A stretch of DNA of 64,000 nt, taken from Leptasterias polaris. Lineage: Eukaryota; Echinodermata; Asteroidea; Forcipulatida; Asteriidae. The notes below the pieces were generated by a model, which was given only the letters and a program-made list of their open reading frames with translations, searched no databases and was not told where the DNA came from. The position numbers and the translations under genes were made by a program. This document shows positions 49,841-61,592 of the stretch, in pieces (the first letter of the stretch is position 1; each line of letters begins with the position of its first letter). The stretch covers positions 8,220,001 to 8,284,000 of the forward strand of contig JAZGTN010000022.1 of assembly GCA_037783415.1 (NCBI GenBank), written 5' to 3'.

Positions 49841-52800
49841 TCATTCATCAGCCTCAGAATCGACATCATCCTCTAAATCTTCATCTGACATGGAATCTTC
49901 CTGGAGATTGTCACACCCAACACACGTGCACAGTTGTGTACAACGCAGACCGATCTCAACACAGCATTTTGACTTGCTTCCAGCAGTTACAACATAGTTA
50001 GAAGAAAGCTTGCATTTTGACTTTTTACAAGTACAATACATGAGTTCCAGCATACTCTCAGGTGCAGGTGGCAAATCACACCAGTCAATTTGCAGAGTTG
50101 TAGGGTTGTCCTCAGAATTGTCAATTGTCCATCCTCTTCCATCGGGGCTTGGTATTTCTGGGCACTGCTGTAGACTACGCCGAAATATTGCAGATTGATA
50201 GCTAGCTCTCTGAACATGTTTAACCAGGGCATCTTTGTTGGGAGGTAGTGCCTCCTCTGCATGTGTTCCAAGCCTGACAACAAGATGTTTCTTGAAGTTG
50301 TCATCACGCCATCGTATTTGTTGAGCTTTGGCATACAGGGCCTGGTCGAAAACAACAACAACAGCATCTTGATGTAATTTGTCGGCATAACTCAAGGTGC
50401 GTGTAAGAATTGTTTGAACTGTGTCCATTTCTGTTGGGTTGGCGTCTATGACAGGAAGATAAGCAATGGTGGATTTCCCCGGCAACAAGATACACAACTG
50501 CGTGTTGAAGCCTGTCCATCCTGGAATGTCTGAATTTTTCAACTTCACCAGATTATACGCCATATCTAAATTTCTTGCTGCCATCTCAGAGCCATGATGT
50601 ACATTTTCAGAAACATCAATTTGCCTTCCAAAACTTTCAGGTCCTTTCTTCTTGCCATGCCCGAAAAATGGAGTGATGTCGGTGGGAGGGGGATTCAGAC
50701 TTCTTTTGCGGGTCCTTGTTATGGAGGGGGGCTCAGTTGTACTTACATCAAGGTTTGGGAAAATTGCTCTCTGAACCATGATTCCATTGGTGCTGTGCGT
50801 TGTTCCCTTCCCCGATAAAGTTTCCTCGCCAAAGTCTATATTATCCCATATCAAAGTAGTAAAGCAATGTGGAATAATGCCTGCAGGAATGGCTCTATCA
50901 CCAATTGCAATTTGGCGTTTTGCAAGGCCTGTAATGTGTTCCATTAGAGTAGGGTAGGAGACGCAATGCCCGAGACCATTAAGAATTCCAACTACCTGGG
51001 CTGAACCAGTCAAATGACGGACTGCCACAGCAAGACTTAAGTGTTTTGGGGTTGCACACTTGCCTTTAGAAGCCAAGTATACAAGATCCTGCCCAATAGA
51101 AAGCAGTTTACGATGGCACTTGTCGGGAACAGCAACATGCTCTGAATACTCTGGTTCTGAAGATTCTCCAACAAGCCAGGCCAGGAAATTGTATAGTTCA
51201 CAGGGAATTACATCTTCTGCTTTCTCAAGTGACAGATGGATAGATGTTGGGGGCCATGGTGGTGTCTGTGGCTGTGTGGTTGACATCTTAGACTTAAGCA
51301 AAAGTGCAGCATTGTACAAAGTTCGCAGATTGGAAGTAGCATTGGGACTTTGTGCTGGCGGTGCATCATCGTCCTTGCTAATGTGAGCACTGTTGTCATC
51401 TTCTATTGAGCTATCACCTGATGTTGAATCTCCCAACAAATCTTCGACAAGGTCCTCAGCTGACAACGTTTCTGTAAAAACTATGTCACTCATTCTTCTG
51501 TTTGAGGGTCTCATGAAAATCAACTGAGGAAAGGTCTGCTGAAGTCGCTTCTTTAAATTCCATGTGCGATATGGAGCATCGATGCCATGGATTTCTCTGA
51601 TTTTACTCACATACAGTTTATTCAGCCTCGCCAATGTCAGGATTTCCTTATTTTGAATGAGACGCTGTCGGATCACATCATCAGAAAATTTAGAAAAAGC
51701 ATCCTCGTATCCAGCTTGATTTGGAGTGAGGGGTCTGCTCTTCTTGCTTAGGAATCTGGTATATGTTTTGTAGCACTCGGGATGATACTGTAGTTCCCTG
51801 GCGACCAAGTCTTGGCCATCAATTTTCTGAAGGAGATTGGTGTCTTCCTTTTTGCGTGCAGCTGTCAAGAGTTGACCTCCTTTAACCTGCTCACATTTTA
51901 TTAACCTTACCACTGACCTTTTGCCTGAGACACGATCTCTGCGATATTTTGTGCTATTACACAACAAACACTCATCTGGGAACATGTGTCTTCTTATCCA
52001 TGGTCTTGCCCTCTTTCCTTCAGAAGATCTGAGCTCACGCTGAAAGCTGTCATCAACAGTGCTCAAACCAGAGCATTCTCCATGGTCTTCGTCTATGTTG
52101 GGGTCTGGTTTTCGAGGAAAGGGGAAAAAAAAAATTGTTATACCTTGAATGCCATATTTCATTTATACAACGCTAATTATTAAGAATTAGTTTACTTCAA
52201 TGTTAACAATGAACATCATTTGTCAAAGTAAACATTTATTATAATGTTCTCATTTCAACTCTAAGCCCATAAACAAGTCAAATCATGTGACATTTCAACA
52301 AAACATGAAAAAGACAAAAATACCTACATGAAAACAGTTATGGTAGCATATTTCACAAAATGCTCTTAATCTGATAGAGCCCCCCCCCCTGATGCTGACA
52401 GACAACCCCCACCCTGCTCATCTTCTTCCCCCTTCCCCCACCTCTAACTGTCAGAGCAAACGTAGGCAGCACTGTACGCATTTGTATGCTCAATAAAAAG
52501 TATGTGATTGCTCTTTCAGTTCGTTTTCTGTAATTTCTCAAAAGCCATTAATTATTGAACCAACAGTGTTCGAAAACACGGTGTAAAAGTAAAAAAAAAA
52601 AAAAGATTGTCACTGGGGTTTGAAATCGCAAAAGATTCAAAAGCAGAACTAACTAATGATCAAACAGTAAATGTGATTAAATTACATTCAAGCAACATGT
52701 AAAAATTTAATTCCTATATATGTCAATAAGGTACACAAATAACACCCCAATAACACCCCCCCCCCAAAAAAAAAAAAACCACACACACAAAAACACCAAA

Positions 52801-53615
52801 CGTCTGTCAATTATACCAAGTAAAGTGTGCACAGCAAGGTAGGTGAACTATGTGCACACCAAATCCTAAAATACTACAATAAAATTAAATACAAATCTGG
52901 GGGTGTTTTTTTTATTCAGGAGGAAACAACTCAACGCTTTCCAATACTTTGGGGATTTTTATTTTAATAAAAAAAATATATTTATAATTCTACCATATGC
53001 TTTCCCTTTCCCAATTTAAAACTAGGTAAAATTCGCTACAAACAATTTATGATCATCCAGTGGCTGGGCAGCAAACTGACTTTAATGATGTTCAACATAC
53101 AATTTAAAAAGGGTTGCTAAAACATATGAGTTGGTGTAGGGCCGAGTTGACCTCATTAACTTGTTTACCCTCACTCCATTTCTTTTTTTGAGAAGGCATA
53201 ATACTCCCACCCCACCTCTCCAAGATTATCAAAAACCAAAAATCTTACCTGTGCTATTCACTTCTTTCAACTTCTGGGTTGTTTCCTCTTTTCTCCGGAT
53301 CTTACTGATGTCACAGAAACGCTTATAGCACTCGTAGTGGTACCCAACGTGGTCCGAGTTGGGTTTTGCATTCATACATTCTTGCTCATTATGGAAGTCA
53401 ATACCGAGATTGACTGCAGAACTCCGTGCAATTTCTCCTTCTCTGCAGTCAAATTTTGTCCATTTGGCCCCAAAACTTACAAATCTACTCCAGGAATCCT
53501 TGCTAAATTCAATGAACTTACTTTTTGTTGATGGTACTATGTGCATCACACACAAAAAGTCTGAAAAATGTTGACTTTTACTCCCCACATTGTCACACGT
53601 TGGGAGTGCCGCCAT
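49841..53615 (-). CDS. Unrecognised 876-residue two-exon protein with Cys/His segments and Cys-rich tail
   Basis: Exon 1 is 53615-53249 and exon 2 is 52104-49841. The junction is CAG|GTAAG to a T/C-rich AAAACCAG acceptor, phase 1, and the frame is intact. The ATG at 53615 (AAGATGG context) follows in-frame stops only further upstream, so a slightly earlier start is possible. Exon 1 ends in HVGYHYECYKRF; exon 2 begins with CLLC and later YHPECYKTYTRF, so two related CxxC...HxxCY segments occur. The middle is helical, with PCELYNFLAWLVG, KHLSLAVAVRHLTG, then LIWDNIDFGEETLSGKGTTH, and two VIDAN and VVVFDQALY stretches. The C-terminus has CTCKKSKC, then IGLRCTQLCTCVGCDN, resembling a CXC (tesmin/TSO1-like) cysteine cluster, and an acidic end. 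I remember similar multi-copy proteins in cnidarian and echinoderm gene sets, but no defined function. It may be mobile-element-derived. Confidence 0.75.
52400..53240. other. Intron of the two-exon gene
   Basis: AT-rich with A and C runs; no other feature was recognised. Confidence 0.5.
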
Positions 53616-53860
53616 CTTGGTTGTTGACAACATGTGGAATGTGGCCCAACTCAGAATATGGCCCAATTTGAAATTAGTATACACAGATTGTGCGTACTAG
53701 ATTCTAAGTTGGGACAGATTGTTGATTGGGTAAAATCATTATTTTTCACAAAATTACGGTCATTTTTTCGTCATTTTCTCAACCATGTGCACGAAATACA
53801 TCTGGGGATAAGTGGATTTGGCATTAGTATGACATTTTCTTTGTATGGTGAAAAAAGTAA

Positions 53861-56091
53861 GTAATCCCCAGCTGTGTTGCACGAACGAACAGAAAAATGA
53901 CCCATGTATTATGGCCTACAGGGGGTAAGCATGGATTATGACGACAAAGAGGGGGGGTTACATAGGGAAGGGGTAGCTTGACCACAAAAAGTTGGAAACA
54001 CAAAGGACAAAATGGAAGGTGGGAAGAATGGTAAATAATTAGTTAATACAATGTAGGGCAGCCTAAAAAAGTGGATATCTGTGTGGGAAAAGGAGAAGGC
54101 AAAGACAAATAGTTATTAGTCATTTCCTTCTTGGATGTTCAAACCATGGGGCTGAGTGGTCTTTATGCGCCTTATCCAAAGTTTTTCCCTACTCAGACGG
54201 ACAGTCTCTCTGCAGTTACCTAGTGCCTCAATGCCCTGTAAATTCATGTCAGAAATGGAGTGGTTAGGAAGATTGAAGTGGTGTCCTACAGGTGTATCCA
54301 GCTTTTGGGTGTTGACTGTGGACCTGTGGCCATAGAAACGCCTCTTGAGTGTAGTTCTTGTTTCACCTATATATTGAACACCACAGACTCTGCAAGATAT
54401 TAGATAGATTAGATTAGTGGTGGTGCAGATGACATGACCCCTTGTCTTATGGGTGTACCACCAGTATGGCTGGTAAAGGAGTCTAATTCCCTGATGTGTT
54501 GTCTACAAACGATGCATTTTGATGTGTTGGAACACCTAAAAGTACCCTGTGGCAAAGGGGGATTAACATCATCATTAATGGGGGATTAACATCATCATTA
54601 ATGGGGAGACTTCTGCCTGGACAATGAGATCCCTGAGACTGGTAGGCAACTATGGGTTCTTCCTGTACAGCACGTTGAAGCCGATCTGATGTGTGAAGAA
54701 TATGATGGTTAGAACTGGTTATTTTACGAATGGGAGGAAGTGAGGGGTGAAAAGTAACAACAAAAGGAACTTTCCCTTTGGAACTCCGTTGTTGCTTGGG
54801 TCCTTTGAAGAGTACAGACTCCCTAGAACGAGCCTTGACTTTCTGAATCGCTCGATGGACTGCTAGGGAGCTATGACCCCTGGAAACAAGGTGTTTCTTA
54901 AGTTCCTGTGAGTGGTGGAAAAAATCAGAATCATTAGAACAGATTCGACGGAGTCTGAGGGCCTGACTGTAGGCTATGCTGGTTTTGCAGTGTCTAGGGT
55001 GACAGCTGGTTGAGTGGAGGTATTGATGTTTATCTGTGGGTTTAACAAAGAGATATGTGGTTAATCCATCATCCATCTTTATGACCTTGACATCCAGAAA
55101 GTGGGTGTCCTTGGTCGAGTATTCATTAGTGAATTTGATGGTCCTGTGGAAGGAATTAATGTGGTTAATGAATGTTATGAGGCTTTCTTCATCACTAGTC
55201 CAGATGAAAAAGATGTCATCGATATAGCGCCACCAGACCCAGGGACAGCAAGGGGCAGGTGCCAACATGCGCTGTTCAAGTTGACTCATGAAAAGGCAGG
55301 CCAATGAAGGTGCCATACGTGTACCCATTGCAGTGCCATGTACCTGTAGGAAATTCTTACCCAAGAAAGAAAAGTTGTTTTTTGTTAGAACATGTTGCAT
55401 GAGGGATACAATGTCAGATATGGGCGGTGACATGTGACCACTCTTAAACAGGGCTGAGGAGCAGGCAGCAATCCCTTCATCTTGGGGGATGTTGGTGTAC
55501 AAAGAGGACACATCAAAAGTACCGATGATGGCTGTGCTGGGGACCTGCTTCTGAATACCTGAGATTTTACGAAGGAAATCTGGAGTGTCATGAATATATA
55601 ATGGAATCTGTGGCATAAGCGGCTTGAGAAAACTGTCAACAAAAAGAGATATATTCTCAGTGGGGGAACCATTGCCAGATATGATGGGTCTCCCTGGGTT
55701 GTCTGGTTTGTGTACCTTGGGAAGGAGGTAAAATCTTGCTGTTCTACAGTCTATAGGGGAGAGAAACTTGTGAGCTTTCTTGGAGAGGTGGTCACGGTCA
55801 TGCATCTCGTCCAGTGTTTGTTGAATCTCCTTTGAGAATGTGCCTGTTGGATCAATGTCAAGGGGTTTGTAGTTAGTTTGGTTGTTGAGTTGTCTCATGG
55901 CTTCATCGATGTATTGCTGACGACCCATGACAACAACAGCAGAGCCCTTGTCAGCTGGCTTGACGATGATGTCCTTCCTTGCTCGTAGAGTCTTAAGGGC
56001 CTCACGTTCTTCTCTAGGGAGGTTGTCATGAGTCCTGTGGGGGGAATGATCACTGGGATTAATTCTGAGATTCATATTACTATATAACATT
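53861..56091 (-). mobile_element. Penelope-like retroelement, 5'-truncated and frameshifted
   Basis: The minus-strand frame 56090-54483 encodes reverse transcriptase: IIVKPADKGSAVVV near residue 41, FYLLPKVHKP near 120, FDVSSLYTNIP near 192, MGTRMAPS near 255, and the catalytic YIDD at 289-292. These motifs and their order are those of Penelope-like elements, which pair RT with a C-terminal GIY-YIG nuclease. That nuclease is present in two other frames downstream (GVQYIGET and RFYGHRS, ending at 54116), so the copy is broken. One break coincides with a 23-base tandem duplication at about 54560-54605. The frame opens almost at the KPADKG motif, so the N-terminal part is missing. The 3' non-coding part runs to about 53861. 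Confidence 0.88.
54116..54482 (-). pseudogene. GIY-YIG endonuclease part of the Penelope-like element, out of frame
   Basis: After the frame used by the RT stops, a second frame carries a Cys-rich linker (SKCIVCRQHIREL). A third carries LIYLISCRVCGVQYIGETRT then LKRRFYGHRS and GHHFNLPNHS, closing at TAA 54116-54118. GxxYIGxT...LKxRFxGH is the GIY-YIG signature. Two frameshifts separate it from the RT, so no intact bifunctional protein can be made. Confidence 0.8.
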
Positions 56092-56482
56092 GTTAGAAAC
56101 GACCCTTTTGAAGTAATGTAGTATTAGAGAAGGAGGTAATTTTTTCACCCAAAAGTTTGAATCTGAGAAAGGCTACAGACATGAAGCCCTTCATTACTTT
56201 CTTGCAACTTAAATGACCAATTGAGCAAAACAATTTACAGGTTTGTTGTTTTATGCATATTTTAGGATACACCAAGTGAGGATACTGGGCTTTGAGAACC
56301 TGTCTAGTTATTTATTCTACTGCCGCGGAGTAGATTATTCGGAATTCGGGAGACTTCTCAGTTCTGAAAAGAACTGCCCTGCTTATTAACTACTACCTGG
56401 GCGGAAAGTAGGAAATCGGCCAGTACTACCACTTTCGCTTAGTGGATCGAGGGGACTTTTTGTTACTGACTTCACTGCTGCA

Positions 56483-56568
56483 GAGCGAGTTCTTAATTGG
56501 TCTCAACGTTTCGACTAGCTTGTACATGTAGTCAAAACGTTGAGACCAATAAATTTAAGAACTCACTC
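56483..56568. repeat. 86-nt imperfect hairpin
   Basis: GAGCGAGTTCTTAA plus TTGGTCTCAACGTTT is mirrored by AAACGTTGAGACCAAT and TTAAGAACTCACTC around a TGTACATG centre. It lies about 400 bases upstream of the Penelope-like ORF and may belong to a related element's terminal region. Confidence 0.7.
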
Positions 56569-56599
56569 ACCGGCAGTGCTTGCTAGTCAAATATACATT

Positions 56600-58950
56600 G
56601 ATACCTCACCATGCAATGCCTCAAATCCCAGACACTGGTCTTGGACAATTAACAAAAGTATACCAGGCCTTTAATTGGTAAATAATCAGATCATGGTAAT
56701 TGCATGGTGTGATACATTTCAACTGCCTATTACATAATGCATTAATTTCTGCTATATATAAGTTTGGTACCCAATCAAATACTCGGCTTTAAGACCTCTC
56801 ATTCACAGTTGGTGATATTCAGCTATGTAATGGTCTATAATTAACAAGGGCAATCAACACCATCATATTCATGGCCTCTTAGTAACGCAAAGGCTTTTAT
56901 AGTCAATCTTAGGAACAGCATTGTTGAATAGATGTAAATTTTGCATCAGGGATAATGAATGTTGAATGTTCTAGTCTTTTATCAACTCAACTTAAGCAGC
57001 CCCCACTGCCCCCGCCCTTTGTCATACAAATTTCCATACAAATGCAATGACACAATCAATCTATTGAAATTGATGAACTTACAGTATACAATTGGTATTA
57101 AATGTGTGATTGGTTCATTAGCTTTAATTAGTCACACAACACTTAATTACAAGTAGTTCCATAAGAATCAATAGAAAAGAAATTCATGAGGTTGACCAAG
57201 GTTCTGACAAAGGCCACTTGAAGCAGGGAATGATTTTGTGGCAAAACATTTTGACAGAACTTGGTTTGTGTAGGCTTAAACTGATACCACAGACTGCTAA
57301 TACTGAGAAGCATTTCTAAGTTTTGTATTTTTTTGTGAAAAGTCGCCCAACACACGGCCAAGGTGAATGATACAAGAAAAAGGCAATTTAAAGAGAGAGT
57401 GGGTATTTTGTTCACAATCCTCTTGAACTGCGATAGTTTGTAAGATGGTGGAAACACGATTATAGGGAGTTACAAACTGCAGCAGTACGGGGGGGAAAGC
57501 CATTTGAATATCTCACAGTATTGGCCTTTGGAACAGATACAGTAAATAAGGGGTAAGAAGATGTGGACAAAATGTGTGCTGCAAGTGAAAGTGCTTCTGC
57601 ACACATACATGTACCATGGCATGGAAATTTTAGAGTAGCAACTTTTACATTCTGAGTAGCATTCTACACAAGGGAAACCTTTCACTGCACTACAATGACC
57701 TTTACATCACACTGCTTTTTAGCATGTTCGTCAGGTTCCCTGTGTACAACTGCAATAATAATGAATACCGACCATTGTTACACCAAATAAGGATCAGACC
57801 ATTTCAGCCTTCAAGCCTCAGTATGGATACATTGATTTGAATGAAAGACAAACAAAACGTCAATAAATAACAAAGGGTTTGCAATATTATGTTTTTGAAT
57901 ATACTTCAAAAAGTATTCTGCAAGTTTTCCAGAGTTGAGATTGTGTACGACAATGACAAGTTCTAACAATTTGACTGCAATATCATCTTGGTCTGGAGAT
58001 GAAGCTCCAAGATGAGATATGATGTTTTATTTCAAGAGTTATTTAGACTCTTTACATCGCCACTAACGGAAATAGACAGGTTTGATCACAACAAGAGCCA
58101 AGTGTTTTACACGAATGTGTACAATTCAGGAGGTTTACAGACTCTGTGCATCACCAGGAAAAAATCCCAACAAAAAAAGGCAAGATTTTGACGATTCTGA
58201 AACCTTTTCTCATCACAGGGCCTAATTGTAAACTAGTATACTTGCTTCAAGTATTTAGGCAACAGTAAACTAATCTTTTTAAAAGGAAGAGTCATGGCTT
58301 TGTCAACGAAACACCAATTTATAATCAAAATTTCAAAAAAAAGATACAATAAAAGTCATAAGTAAAAGTTTCAGTGATTACAGTGTCTAGCCTACTAGCT
58401 GAGAAAACGGCAACAGAATTGGCAGTGTTTTCATCAAAAGGATAAAATCCCTCCATGTTTAGTGAGGTGACAGCGGGAACCACATCTCATTTCAAAAAGT
58501 CGCCTGCAGACCATTTCAGGAGATTCAAATTTGTACTTACTTTTTATTGGTTCCTAACCAACGAGGGCACTTCAGATACAAATAACTTTGCAGGATATTT
58601 ACTACCATTACCATCTTTATAACAAATAGGCTTTCCAATAAACATTATGCAATTTCTATTCGAGGTCAATAAACTATGAACCCACCTTTAATGTAAGTAA
58701 AAATAAGAAGTTCAGCTACATCATTATCCCTAATTAGGCACAGTAACATCATTCAAGCAACTTTCCCAACTCCCTTCAGAGGCAACTAACCTCAATTCAA
58801 AAGCCTGTTATTAGGTGCTCAGGGATTCATCATTATCACATTCTATTCCTCACAAGTCCCTTCATATACTCCATGGGTGAAGAGAAGCAGTAAGGGTGAG
58901 GGGATCAAGCATAATGACCGTCCTAATGAGATTTACGCCCAGATTTTTAA
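56600..58950. other. Gene-poor AT-rich DNA
   Basis: No exon, RNA gene or clear mobile element was recognised. Possibly CAMK4 intron or upstream DNA. Confidence 0.45.
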
Positions 58951-58964
58951 AGGGTGTGTACAAC

Positions 58965-59230
58965 ATTGTTATTTGTCAAAGACCAGTATCCACACTTGAT
59001 GTGACCCAACATATATATGAAATAAAAAACCTGTGAAAGTTTCAGCTGAATCGTTTTTCGGAGTCATGGAAAACAGTGAAAACCCCCATTATATGTTTTT
59101 ACTGTTCTCAAACATTGGATTTTAACACCATGCAGTGATAAAGAATTGTTTTACTCATTTCCTAAAAACTATAGCATTTCAAGCAAAACTATTTCCCACC
59201 ATGACCATCTTTATACCATGTAAGTTATGT
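58965..59230 (+). repeat. Dispersed repeat A
   Basis: Same order of shared segments as at 6935-7215: TTTGTCAAAGACCAG, TCCACACTT, CCTGTGAAAGTTTCAGCTGA, and TATATGTTTTTACTGTT. No coding sequence. Confidence 0.6.
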
Positions 59231-59564
59231 GCAAATCTGTGAACATTTATATTTCAATCTCACCAATGTTGTACACACCTTTCAAGAAGTCCATGCCTTT
59301 CCCAAATTTATGTTTAAAAAATTCCCAAGAACAGGTAAGGTTTCCCAAGCAGAAACAAGGTTACCAGCCATTATCATCACTGGTTCCTTGATAATTCTAC
59401 ACTATATAGACAGATGTAGCAGGCAAACCCAATGTACTGTAGGCCTACAAGTATATTTACATGTATTATGTAGCAACCAGGGCCCAATTTCATAGAGCTA
59501 AATTCTAAAAACTAATTGTTAAACTCGACACTTTAAAGAGTGCAGTGAGTTACAACTCTTTGTA

Positions 59565-59700
59565 AAGTCTCTGTGGCCCCTCGTCTAGGCCTTAATGCCC
59601 CTTCAAAAGTTTCCCATAGACTTAATGTTTTCCAATGGAAGCGCCCTTTGCGAAATAAAATTGGCATTGTCCTTTCAAAGATGAAATACCAGGCCTGAAC
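59565..59700 (+). repeat. Dispersed repeat C (clear copy)
   Basis: TAGGCCTTAATGCCCCTTCA, AAAGTTTCCCATAGACTTAA, GCGCCCTTTGCGAAATAAAA and AGATGAAATACCAGGCCTGA, matching 36735-36905 in order. Confidence 0.65.
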
Positions 59701-60555
59701 TTCTAGATTAATAAATGTTTCAAGGCATCTGAACCAGTAAACAAAAAACGAAGTCTAGCTACAAAATAAATGGTTCCACCCTTGCATGATTGTGTGAGAT
59801 TTGACAGTATTTCTGTGTGTATTGGGTTAGAGAAAGTTTTCTGTATATACCAATTTAACCATGACGCTCCTTTGTACACACAAATAAAGAACTTTTGAGG
59901 GTAGCATTTGATCAGACAACACTTTCGCTCCCAGGGTCAAAGTTACAATACTTGTTTATCTACAAATGGTCCTACAACAGGAAGGACAGAAAATACAATA
60001 AAGTGTAGGCCTACCACTTATCTACTGTCATTTCAGTAGTTTTTCCAATTGATTGTAACTGTTTTAAGTACCTGAAACCACTATAAGTACTTCAGCTAGT
60101 GATTGGACATGCAGGCCTATGATGAAAATGATATGAGTTGATTAGAATTAATAATTGTTCAGTTATAAAGTAGTAATTTTTAAACTACTCTAAAAATTCA
60201 CACACAAAATGGACGGAAAATGCTCGTACTAGTATAATTTTTTACAAAGTATACTTTGAGATTATAAATTATACCGATCTTGTACCCACACCTTAAAGTG
60301 GTAATCAATTTATAGGTTATTTAAAACCGTTCAAATATCCTCCCTTGGGTGTAAAGAAAAGACAAGTGATTAAGTTACATAGGCAATTATGACAGTCTGG
60401 CAATATAATCAAATTATCCTCTCTAATCATTTAGTTAATTGAAGTCTATCAATACCTCACTTCCTCTCACATCAGTTTTATTTTTTCCAAGAAAGTCAGG
60501 AAGCAATCTGTCATAGAGCCCAATCTATCTTAGATCAACTTCTGAAGTCCTGCAC

Positions 60556-61022
60556 CAGTGTTTAATTCCAACAATTACTGGGACGCATTTGCGCTCGCAT
60601 ATGAGACGCACGAACTCTTTAACCAGTGTTGCGCTGGCGTTTGGGCAGTCAATATGAGATGTAATAATTATGGTTCTTATTTAGCCACAAATCCTAATAA
60701 TATATCCTGGATATCAATGTTTTTATTAGACCATGAGGCCAAACTATTCAGTATTCCGAGTAAGAAAATGACTGCCCTTAATTTAGTTCTACTGCTAGGC
60801 CCTTAATTTAGTTCTACTGCTAGGCCCTTAATTTAGTTCTACTGCTAGGCCGTTACTATAATTATAGAACGAAGATGATCAGCAGTAAACCATTTTTTTT
60901 ATCATTCAAAAAAGAGCTGAAACGGGACTTTCAATTAGAAAAATTCATTTGCATCACAAATGACAAACTCGCAAAATTTAATTTGAAATGGGAAATATTC
61001 TCTACTCTATGTAATAATTAAT
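60556..61022 (+). mobile_element. C-terminal fragment of an L1/Tx1-like LINE ORF2
   Basis: In the plus strand, ALNLVLLLG is followed, after two extra 25-base repeats, by LGRYYNYRTK. Then come FKKELKRDFQLEKFI and AKFNLKWEIF before a TAA near 61022. The pattern LxLLGxYxIYxxK...LEKxIA...K...FxxKW is that of the extreme C-terminus of L1-type ORF2 proteins as I remember it. The frame upstream of the duplication is open from about 60558. It is a dead remnant. Confidence 0.55.
60774..60850. repeat. 25-bp tandem triplication inside the L1-like fragment
   Basis: Three copies of GCCCTTAATTTAGTTCTACT plus GCTAG, essentially identical; the third runs into CCGTTAC. The extra copies shift the L1-like reading frame. 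Confidence 0.9.
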
Positions 61023-61429
61023 TTAGTTTATCTTTCTTATAACATTTGTTGTAATTTGCAAGAGGATAAATTGAATAAAAGCTCCCCCCCCCCCCAAGGA
61101 AAAATAAATAAATAAATAAATCCTAATAGATCATGGCACTTTACAACATAATTATCCCTGTTCATTGGGCATCCCTTTAGACCATTTCTCAAAGTTACAA
61201 CTCTCTTGGGAGCATACAGCCCCAAGAAAGCGCATAAAACAAAAGGTCTCTATGTGCTGTACAAACAATAGGAATAATCAGAAACAAGACCAAATGAGGC
61301 AATATTAAAAAATGCCAATAATCCAGCCAAAGGCAAGGAAAAGCACTAACAAGTAAAACCCAATTACAAGGGTAAACAGATATTTAAAAAATCGTACAAA
61401 ACAAAACAATTAATAAAAAGCGAAACCGT

Positions 61430-61592
61430 CTCAGCCCTCTCAGGTTCCCATTTATACACCTTGATTACCTTGCTTAAAGACACAAGTGTCACTACAGGGA
61501 GTCGAACCCAAAGGGAATCGAATCCACACTCCATGATTCAGCCATCAGAACTTAAGTCCGATGCAGTAGACTGCTCAGCTACGACACACCAG
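61430..61592 (-). repeat. tRNA(Leu/Ser)-like SINE, truncated
   Basis: On the minus strand: GGTGTGTCGTAGCTGAGCAG, a diverged middle, GGATTCGATTCCCTTTGGGT (B box) and GTGACACTTGTGTCTTTAAG. It is the same family as 14652-14962, lacking most of the body. Confidence 0.65.
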
